This document shows, piece by piece, positions 1-5,588 of a stretch of DNA of 6,064 nucleotides. The notes under the pieces are model-generated. The model saw only the letters and a list, made by a program, of their open reading frames with translations. It searched no databases and had not been told where the DNA came from. The stretch spans positions 1-6,064 of the forward strand of contig CAOOJO010000181.1 in assembly GCA_948496895.1 (NCBI GenBank). The letters run 5' to 3'. The stretch is from an uncultured Acetatifactor sp. Lineage in GTDB: Bacteria; Bacillota; Clostridia; Lachnospirales; Lachnospiraceae. Numbering within the stretch: the first letter of the stretch is position 1; every line of letters starts with the position of its first letter. The translations under genes were made by a program, and so were the position numbers.

Positions 1-2
1 TA

Positions 3-1307
3 GAGGAGGGCGGCGCGTCTTTCCGCTTCATCGTGGGCAAATACGGCAGCGGGAAGAGCTTCCTGCTCCAGACCATACGCAATTACGCCACAGCCAAGGG
101 CTTCGCGGTGGTGGACGCGGATCTGTCGCCGGAGCGGCGGTTCGCCGGAACCAAGGGACAGGGGCTGGCCACCTATAAGGAGCTGATCAAGAACCTGTCC
201 ACCAAATCCAAGCCCGACGGCGGCGCTCTGCCATTGATTCTGGAGAAATGGATTTCCGGCATCCAGGCCTCGGTGAAGGACAGCTTCCTCTCAAAAGGAG
301 CAGAGAATGCCGGGAACGCGGAGGGAGGTTCGCCCCTTCCCGGCGGGAACGTGGAAGAGCGCCCGGCTGAGAGCGGTTTGGGACGGGAGGCATGCCCTGG
401 GGAAACAGGGACGTTCCAGGGAGATGAGGATTCAGCCTTCGACCGGGAAGTGGAGCGCCAGATATACGCCGTGGCAGGCTCCCTGGAGGGGATGGTGAAC
501 GGCTTCGAGTTCGCCAAGGCCGTAGTCCTGTACTGGAAGGCCTACAGGCAGGACGATGCCGCCCTGAAATCCAATGTGCTGCGGTGGTTCCGGGGAGAAT
601 ATCCCACCCGTAAGGAGGCCAGGGAAGATCTGGGAATCAATTTCATCGTCACGGACGAGACCTGGTACGACTTCCTGAAGATCTTCGCCGCTTTCCTGGT
701 GGGCGCGGGATATAAGGGGATGCTGGTCATCATCGACGAGCTGGTGAACATCTTCAAGATACCCAATTCCATCACCAGGGCCAACAACTATGAGAAAATC
801 CTCACCATGTACAACGACGTGCTCCAGGGAAAGGCCAGGCACATCGGCTTCCTCATGGGCGGCACGCCCCAGTGCATCGAGGACAAATACAAGGGCGTCT
901 TCAGCTACGAGGCCCTGCGCTCCAGGCTGGCGGAGGGGCATTTCGCCACAGCGGACATAAAGGATCTGTCCGCGCCCATCATCCGGCTCCAGATGCTGAA
1001 CCAGGAGGAGATGTACATCCTGGTGGAGAAGCTCCAGAACATCCATGCAGGGCTCTACAAATACACCCCGGCTCTGACCCAGGAGGACCTGGTCTATTTC
1101 CTGACGGTGGAGTACAACCGGGTGGGGGCCGAGACCCACATCACCCCCCGGGAGATCATCAGGGATTTCATAGAGCTGATCAACATCCTCTACCAGAACC
1201 CCACAAAGGGCGTGGCGGAGATCCTGGGGGACAACAGCTTCGAGATGGCCAAGGGCGGCCTGTCCGAGGGGGAGATACAGGACGAGTTCCAGGAATTTGA
1301 GATTTAA
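3..1307 (+). CDS. BrxD-like P-loop ATPase (BrxC/BrxD, DUF2791 family), 5'-truncated by the window edge
   Basis: This is an ATP-binding protein of the family that includes BrxD of BREX systems and the ATPase of TerB-linked loci; it probably uses ATP to drive or gate a multi-protein defence or stress complex. The reading frame is open to the window edge (E-E-G-G-A-S-F-R-F-I precede the Walker A motif), so the GTG at 33 is not the start and the true N-terminus lies upstream. Visible motifs are Walker A GKYGSGKS (36-59), Walker B with IIDEL (729-743), a GGTP sensor-like segment (858-869) and a conserved SYEALRSRL stretch (about 903-929) that probably carries an arginine finger. A Gly/Pro/Glu-rich linker (about 290-435) separates the P-loop from the rest. 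The gene ends with TAA, followed by the AAA ATPase gene. The family call is from remembered motif patterns; its partners in the system are not visible. Confidence 0.85.
   Translation, partial: EEGGASFRFIVGKYGSGKSFLLQTIRNYATAKGFAVVDADLSPERRFAGTKGQGLATYKELIKNLSTKSKPDGGALPLILEKWISGIQASVKDSFLSKGAENAGNAEGGSPLPGGNVEERPAESGLGREACPGETGTFQGDEDSAFDREVERQIYAVAGSLEGMVNGFEFAKAVVLYWKAYRQDDAALKSNVLRWFRGEYPTRKEAREDLGINFIVTDETWYDFLKIFAAFLVGAGYKGMLVIIDELVNIFKIPNSITRANNYEKILTMYNDVLQGKARHIGFLMGGTPQCIEDKYKGVFSYEALRSRLAEGHFATADIKDLSAPIIRLQMLNQEEMYILVEKLQNIHAGLYKYTPALTQEDLVYFLTVEYNRVGAETHITPREIIRDFIELINILYQNPTKGVAEILGDNSFEMAKGGLSEGEIQDEFQEFEI
290..435 (+). other. Low-complexity linker inside the BrxD-like ATPase
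   Basis: About 48 codons here encode a Gly, Pro, Glu and Ala-rich stretch without hydrophobic core pattern, lying between the P-loop region and the FDREVERQIY helix where the family fold resumes. It contains two similar short DNA runs (CGGGAACG at 311-318 and 344-351). The reading frame is kept throughout. It looks like an expanded surface loop and not part of the ATPase core; whether relatives have it cannot be judged from the window. Confidence 0.6.
393..422 (+). repeat. Copy 1 of a short in-frame motif also found in the rhamnosidase-like gene
   Basis: These bases encode CPGETGTFQG. A related stretch at 5802-5828 encodes CGEEGTSQG in the same reading frame. Aligned by codon with one codon gap, 21 of 27 bases agree. 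The segment is partly palindromic: CCCTGG at 395-400 faces CCAGGG at 416-421. It could be a small mobile or expanding element tolerated in frame, or chance similarity of Gly-rich, G+C-rich linkers; the evidence does not settle this. Confidence 0.35.
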
Positions 1308-1314
1308 GGAAAGG
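1306..1314 (+). promoter_or_regulatory. Shine-Dalgarno sequence directly after the BrxD-like stop codon
   Basis: AAGGAAAGG overlaps the last two bases of the TAA stop and lies 8 bases upstream of a TTG codon at 1323 that is in frame with the AAA ATPase. It could drive a TTG start, or it may be the relic ribosome binding site of a gene that formerly followed directly, such as the helicase. Confidence 0.5.
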
Positions 1315-1340
1315 TAAGTTTATTGGTGTTCGGTATAAAT

Positions 1341-1346
1341 AGGGGG
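1341..1346 (+). promoter_or_regulatory. Shine-Dalgarno sequence for the AAA ATPase (favoured start)
   Basis: AGGGGG lies 6 bases upstream of the ATG at 1353. This spacing, together with ATG being the commoner start codon, favours 1353 over the TTG at 1323, although the latter also has a purine-rich site upstream. Confidence 0.6.
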
Positions 1347-1352
1347 ACATAC

Positions 1353-3080
1353 ATGGGGGAACGCGGAATCAACGTCATAAGCGCTGCTGGGCTGGAACAA
1401 TTTGACAGATTGCATCGCCGAGATGCTTACTACACTATAGTAGAAAAAATCAAAAACGGAAAAGCCCTGGGACATGCAATCTGCATCGTAGGTTTAAGGA
1501 GAACGGGTAAAAGCATCTTGTTGAACCACTTACATCGGAATGCGTCAGAATTTGGGATGAAGAAGGAGGAGATTCTTCATATATCATTATCTGCGGTCAT
1601 AGATGGAAATGAGGTAACAAGAGATGACTTTGACAACAGGAAACTCCTGGACATGACAGATATCAGATATCCGTCCCTGAAGGAAGTGGAAGTTTTCATT
1701 GAAGAATCAATACGTCAAGAAAAGATACGCTGCATCCTGATAGATGAAATTACCATGTGCAGGGATTTCATACTGGCTGGCAAGGGATTTATAGACAGCC
1801 TGGTAAACAGCGGGATGATTGTGATCCTGGCGGGAACGGAAAGCGTCTCTTTCAAGCTTGCGGACGAGAATTCATTGTATACAAGATTGATGCTTGAAGA
1901 CATCAGCTATATACCCTTTGGGGAGTACTGTAGATTAAAACGGTTAGACGTATCCACGTTAGACGGGAAAAGATGTGCTATCGAACAATACATCGAGCAT
2001 GGCAATATATTAGATGACACGGTAAACGCGGATGACAGATATATAGAAAGCGCTATCGGGGTAAATGTGGCACTGAGCATCATGAATGCAGACTACGCGG
2101 AATTCATTGATGCAGAGAGCGATTTAAAAGAATTCGTGCAGTCTGTCATGAAGTATACGAAGCTAATAGGAGAGACAATAACAATTAATGCGATAAAATC
2201 TGAGATATCCAGGGCCGACTTGAGCCGAGCGCTTGCAAATGAGAATACACGCCTTAAAAAAAGTGGTGGAGATCAGATTGAGGTAGCAAAGTCAGAGAGA
2301 ACCAGGATTGCCATAGAGGGCGCAGAGAGGGTCTTTCAGGAATATGGTTTAAGCTTTGGTATGTCAAAAATACCTTTGACAAGAGAGCAATTATATAAAA
2401 TAGACGAGCTGTTCACAAAGATGGGGTTGATATACAACCTGAGCCTGATTCCAGAGGAGGAATTTTCCGATGGATCGGTAATGGCAGAGGATTTGACGAT
2501 TCTGCATAGTATATTATATGTTATTGCAAAAGGAATGGCCAACAAAATCCGTACTGCCAATATAAGAATCAGCGATGAAGAAGCGGAATTGCTGGCCGTC
2601 AATATCGAATCAGCTGCTAAGGGGCGGCTATTGGAGGGAATCATCGCTCTGGAATTCCTGAAGGGCATTGAAAAAGAACATGAACTGCTCACCTGCCTAA
2701 AGAATTACGGGAACGGGAAATTCAAAACTGTCAGAAAATGTACAAAGCACAGGATGTATAAATACAACAACAGAATATTCGATGAAGCACAGGCAGCCAT
2801 AGCGGAGGTTGACATCGTTATTTCGGAGCCGGATGCCATAAGGCTGATAGAGGTCAAGAAAAGCTCAGCAATAGACGAAAATCAAACCAGATGGCTGCAT
2901 AATGATACAGTGGTTCAGGAAATAAGGGACAGAATTTCAAAAACAAAACATATCAAAAAGGAAGTGCTCTATTTGGGGGAAGAGATAATAAGCAATGGTG
3001 TCCACTATAGAAATATTGCAGATGTACTGCTGGAGCATTATGATACCTATTTCTGGACATGCATTACTACTCAAAATTAG
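1353..3080 (+). CDS. AAA_14/DUF4143-type ATPase with PD-(D/E)XK-like C-terminus; A+T-rich insert gene
   Basis: The 575-residue product (585 if translation begins at TTG 1323) has Walker A GLRRTGKS at residues 47-54, Walker B ILIDE at 128-132 and a sensor-1-like AGTES at 160-164. This is followed by PFGEY, the counterpart of the PLSFxEY signature that follows the ATPase core in AAA_14 proteins. Near the C-terminus, EVDIVI (Asp487) and IEVKK (Glu500, Lys502) form the D-x12-E-x-K pattern of a PD-(D/E)XK nuclease-like fold, as in DUF4143 proteins. No signal peptide or membrane segment is apparent, so it is probably cytoplasmic. Its role is unknown: some relatives sit in defence or toxin-type loci, others have no assigned job. 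It lies between the BrxD-like ATPase and the helicase with no promoter of its own that I can support, so it is probably co-transcribed. Its base composition is much more A+T-rich than both flanks, with frequent ATA and AGA codons, which suggests separate acquisition. Confidence 0.85.
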   Translation: MGERGINVISAAGLEQFDRLHRRDAYYTIVEKIKNGKALGHAICIVGLRRTGKSILLNHLHRNASEFGMKKEEILHISLSAVIDGNEVTRDDFDNRKLLDMTDIRYPSLKEVEVFIEESIRQEKIRCILIDEITMCRDFILAGKGFIDSLVNSGMIVILAGTESVSFKLADENSLYTRLMLEDISYIPFGEYCRLKRLDVSTLDGKRCAIEQYIEHGNILDDTVNADDRYIESAIGVNVALSIMNADYAEFIDAESDLKEFVQSVMKYTKLIGETITINAIKSEISRADLSRALANENTRLKKSGGDQIEVAKSERTRIAIEGAERVFQEYGLSFGMSKIPLTREQLYKIDELFTKMGLIYNLSLIPEEEFSDGSVMAEDLTILHSILYVIAKGMANKIRTANIRISDEEAELLAVNIESAAKGRLLEGIIALEFLKGIEKEHELLTCLKNYGNGKFKTVRKCTKHRMYKYNNRIFDEAQAAIAEVDIVISEPDAIRLIEVKKSSAIDENQTRWLHNDTVVQEIRDRISKTKHIKKEVLYLGEEIISNGVHYRNIADVLLEHYDTYFWTCITTQN

Positions 3081-3085
3081 AGTGC

Positions 3086-3089
3086 GGAG
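3086..3089 (+). promoter_or_regulatory. Ribosome binding site of the helicase gene
   Basis: GGAG (within GCGGAGAG) lies 9 bases before the ATG at 3099 and only 5 bases after the stop codon of the AAA ATPase. It supports 3099 as the start and suggests the helicase kept its own ribosome binding site when the A+T-rich gene came to precede it. Confidence 0.6.
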
Positions 3090-3098
3090 AGCAGATTT

Positions 3099-5306
3099 AT
3101 GAACGTATTCAACCGACTGGCGCCATTCATCCAGGATTTTATCTACGAAAACAAATGGGAGGAGCTGCGGGGGAACCAGGTGGCGGCCTGCCAGGTCATC
3201 TTCGACAGCGACGACAACCTGCTGCTCTCCTCGGGCACGGCCTCCGGCAAGACGGAAGCCGCCTTTCTCCCCGTGCTGACACAACTGTACGAGAACCCGT
3301 CCCGCTCCGTGGGGGCCATGTACATCTCCCCCCTGAAGGCGCTGATCAACGACCAGTTCAAGCGCCTGGAGCAGATGCTCTTAGACTCCAACATCCCCGT
3401 CACCAAATGGCATGGGGACGCCTCCGTGGACAAAAAGGACAGGCTGATCAAGCATCCGGAGGGCATCCTCCAGATCACCCCGGAATCCCTGGAGAGCCTG
3501 ATCACCAACAAGCGGGGGGCCTGCCTGAACATGTTCTCCGACCTGCGCTTCGTCATCATCGATGAGGTGCACTCTTTCATGCGGGACGAAAGGGGGCTGC
3601 AGCTTCTCTGCGTGCTGGAGCGGCTGAGGGCCCTCACCGGCGTCAATCCCCGCAGGATAGGCCTCTCCGCCACCCTGGGGGACATGTCCCTGGCCCAGGA
3701 CTGGCTGAACACGGGCACCGGCAGGCGATGCGCGGCTCCGGTGACGGACGAGGGGAAAAAGCGCGTTCGCCTGCACATCGAGCGTTTCGTGAATGTGTCG
3801 GACAAGCGGGACCTGGTGGAGCGGAACGGCAGCATGAACATCGTGGACAAGGATACCGGCGGCGACATGGGCGACAGGGAGCATTATGAATACCTTTTCC
3901 GCCAGACCCTGGACAAGAAGACCATCATCTTCGCCAACAGCCGGGAGGAAATCGAGTTCATCATGGCCAATCTGCGCGAAATAGCGCTGAAGCATAAAGC
4001 ACCTGACGTATACCGCGTCCACCACGGCAATGTGTCGGCCCTGCTGCGGGAGACCACGGAGGACGAGATGAAGTCCGCTGATGAGAAGATTGTCACCGGG
4101 GCCACCGTGACCCTGGAGCTTGGCATCGACATCGGCTCCCTGGATCAGGCGGTGCAGATAGGCGCACCCCTGAATGTCTCCAGCTTTGCCCAGAGGCTGG
4201 GGCGCTGCGGACGGCGGGGGCAGGTGCCCCAGCTCCTGTTCACCTTCGTGGAGAGCATCAAGATCAATTCCTCCGACATCCTGGGCCCCATCAACTGGGA
4301 ATTCATCCGCACGATCGCCATCATAGAGCTGTACCTGCGAGACCACTGGATGGAGCCCATCCCGCCCAGGCACCATCCCTACAACCTGCTGTACCACCAG
4401 ACCATGAGCGTCCTGAAGAGCAACGGGGAGATGTCCCCCGCCGGGCTGGCCCAGGCCGTCCTCACCCTGGGGGCGTTTCGGAAGATTTCCCAGGAGGACT
4501 ATAAGAAGCTATTGCTGTACCTGATTCACATCGAGCAGCTGGAGCGCTCCGAGCATGACGGGCTGCTGATTGGAAGGGCCGGGGAGCGGGAGGTGAACAG
4601 CCACAAGTTCCTGACGGTGTTCCTGGCCCCGGAGTACCTGCTGGTGAAGGAGGAGAACCGGACAATCGGCACCGTGGACAAGACCTACCCTGTGGGCACC
4701 CGGTTCGCTTTGGCCGGCATGTCCTGGGAGACGGTGGACATCAATGTGAAGTCCAAGGTGCTGTTCGTGAAGCGGGTCCCCGGCATCTCCGTGGTGGACT
4801 GGGACAGGGACTTCGAGGCGGAGCTCCACACGGTGCTGGTCCGCAAGGTGCGCAGCGTCCTGGAACGGGACGACCCTTATCCTTATTTAAGCGACCGCTG
4901 TCAGGAGCGCCTTTTGGAAATCCAGTACATCGCCCGGAACAGCGGCATCCTGGACAATCTGGTGACGGAGCTGTCCAAGCAGAAGTTCGCCGTCTTCCCC
5001 TGGGTGGGAACCAGGCAGCTCGTGACTCTGCACTACGCGTTGCTCCAGCGCAGAATCAAAAGCAAGATACCCTGGAGCACCTGCCTGTATCTGGAGGTGG
5101 TCTTCGATGGGAGCAAGGAGGAGCTGGCGGATATCATCGCGGATATCCTGCATTCCAATCTGGATTTATACAGCCTGCCCCTACCGGACAAAATTCAAAT
5201 CAGGGGAAAATATAATGAATTCATCCCCCTGGAGCTTCTGCGCAAGCAGTTCATCGAGGACTATCTGGACTTCGAGGGATTGAAACGGGACATGGACGCA
5301 GTGTAG
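3099..5306 (+). CDS. Lhr-like superfamily 2 DEAD/DEAH-box helicase (BrxHI type)
   Basis: This complete 735-residue protein is predicted to be an ATP-dependent nucleic-acid helicase or translocase. Motifs appear in the expected order: a Q-motif-like LRGNQ (24-27 region), motif I GTASGKT (46-52), motif Ia ISPLKALINDQ (76-86), DEVH box (155-158), motif III SAT (190-192), motif V ATVTLELGIDIG (335-346) and motif VI QRLGRCGRRG (365-374). The region around residues 500-560, with the LAGMSWETVDI stretch (Trp543), resembles the beta-barrel domain that follows the helicase core in Lhr-type enzymes. BrxHI helicases accompany BrxD ATPases in type 2 and type 6 BREX systems, and similar helicases sit beside the same ATPase in TerB-linked loci. 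The pairing with the upstream BrxD-like gene supports that assignment, even though another gene now separates them. Codon and base use match the BrxD-like gene. It has no obvious defects. Substrate and polarity cannot be told. Confidence 0.88.
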   Translation: MNVFNRLAPFIQDFIYENKWEELRGNQVAACQVIFDSDDNLLLSSGTASGKTEAAFLPVLTQLYENPSRSVGAMYISPLKALINDQFKRLEQMLLDSNIPVTKWHGDASVDKKDRLIKHPEGILQITPESLESLITNKRGACLNMFSDLRFVIIDEVHSFMRDERGLQLLCVLERLRALTGVNPRRIGLSATLGDMSLAQDWLNTGTGRRCAAPVTDEGKKRVRLHIERFVNVSDKRDLVERNGSMNIVDKDTGGDMGDREHYEYLFRQTLDKKTIIFANSREEIEFIMANLREIALKHKAPDVYRVHHGNVSALLRETTEDEMKSADEKIVTGATVTLELGIDIGSLDQAVQIGAPLNVSSFAQRLGRCGRRGQVPQLLFTFVESIKINSSDILGPINWEFIRTIAIIELYLRDHWMEPIPPRHHPYNLLYHQTMSVLKSNGEMSPAGLAQAVLTLGAFRKISQEDYKKLLLYLIHIEQLERSEHDGLLIGRAGEREVNSHKFLTVFLAPEYLLVKEENRTIGTVDKTYPVGTRFALAGMSWETVDINVKSKVLFVKRVPGISVVDWDRDFEAELHTVLVRKVRSVLERDDPYPYLSDRCQERLLEIQYIARNSGILDNLVTELSKQKFAVFPWVGTRQLVTLHYALLQRRIKSKIPWSTCLYLEVVFDGSKEELADIIADILHSNLDLYSLPLPDKIQIRGKYNEFIPLELLRKQFIEDYLDFEGLKRDMDAV

Positions 5307-5334
5307 GCTCCATGCGCGCCGGAGCGCGCGAGCC
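5306..5334 (+). other. G+C-rich hairpin at the helicase stop codon
   Basis: GGCTC (5306-5310) pairs with GAGCC (5330-5334), and inside it GCGCGC (5314-5319) pairs with GCGCGC (5324-5329) around a CGGA loop, with a 3-base bulge CAT. The left arm begins in the last base of the stop codon. No T run follows, so it is not a typical intrinsic terminator; it may protect the 3' end of the transcript or help a downstream terminator. Confidence 0.55.
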
Positions 5335-5354
5335 ATAGTACAATAAGTCCATAT

Positions 5355-5392
5355 TCATGGCATGAAACGGCCGAATGATCATCATGCCATGA
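5355..5392. repeat. Perfect 11-base inverted repeat (16-base spacer)
   Basis: TCATGGCATGA at 5355-5365 is the exact reverse complement of TCATGCCATGA at 5382-5392. It can form an RNA hairpin or be a binding site for a dimeric protein. Its right arm is shared with the next hairpin, so the two RNA structures exclude one another. Confidence 0.7.
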
Positions 5393-5422
5393 GCGTTGTT
5401 GCGCTCATGGTACAATATTTTT
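5385..5422 (+). terminator. Likely intrinsic terminator of the helicase operon
   Basis: CCATGAGCG (5387-5395) pairs perfectly with CGCTCATGG (5402-5410) around a 6-base loop; a G-U and a T-A pair can extend the stem to 5385-5412. Five T residues follow at 5418-5422, five bases beyond the stem. The delayed, short T run makes it a weak-looking terminator, but position after the last operon gene and before the next promoter fits the role. Confidence 0.5.
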
Positions 5423-5446
5423 ATAGAAAATGCAGATATTTCGATA

Positions 5447-5475
5447 TTGATTTTTGGGTGTACTTTGTATATAAT
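5447..5475 (+). promoter_or_regulatory. Sigma-A type promoter for the rhamnosidase-like gene
   Basis: TTGATT at 5447-5452 (5 of 6 to the -35 consensus) is followed after exactly 17 bases by TATAAT at 5470-5475 (full -10 consensus). Transcription would start near 5482, giving a leader of roughly 70 bases before the ATG at 5550. The local sequence is A+T-rich compared with the genes on both sides. Confidence 0.75.
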
Positions 5476-5483
5476 ATCCAAAA

Positions 5484-5588
5484 CGGCAGAAAGTAAATTC
5501 TGTGAACTTTTTGGTTATGCTTTCTGCGGAAAGGTTTGGGTATTTGCTTATGAAAATTTTCAAAGAGGCAAAGGGCATCTTTCTGCCG
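5484..5588 (+). other. Leader with alternative pairing partners
   Basis: CGGCAGAAAG at 5484-5493, at the predicted start of the transcript, can pair over 8 bases with CTTTCTGC at 5520-5527 or over all 10 bases with CTTTCTGCCG at 5579-5588 inside the coding region. The first pairing lies directly before the purine-rich GGAAAGG (5528-5534); the second would bridge the start codon region. A translation or transcription control role is possible but unproven. Confidence 0.35.

Noticed and set aside
33..35. GTG as the start codon of the BrxD-like ATPase
   Set aside because: The frame is open upstream and the codons before it encode G-A-S-F-R-F-I-V, the strand that normally leads into the Walker A loop, so the gene begins outside the window.
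432..1139. Long open frame on the minus strand (235 codons)
   Set aside because: It lies opposite the BrxD-like gene, gives a composition typical of antisense to G+C-rich coding DNA, and shows no recognisable domain or ribosome binding site.
1334..1340. TATAAAT as a -10 box of a promoter private to the inserted gene
   Set aside because: No -35-like hexamer lies 16-18 bases upstream and transcription would start almost at the ATG, so it is not supported.
1300..3100. The inserted gene as part of a transposon with terminal repeats
   Set aside because: I found no terminal inverted repeats, clear target duplications or transposase; the faint likeness of the two ribosome-binding regions (about 11 of 16 bases with a gap) is too weak.
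3381..4397. Long open frame on the minus strand (338 codons)
   Set aside because: It is antisense to the conserved helicase motifs and shows no family signature; G+C-rich codon bias explains its length.
3..5306. A complete BREX system
   Set aside because: Only a BrxD-like ATPase and a BrxHI-like helicase are visible; no PglX methylase, PglZ phosphatase-like protein or BrxC is present in the window.
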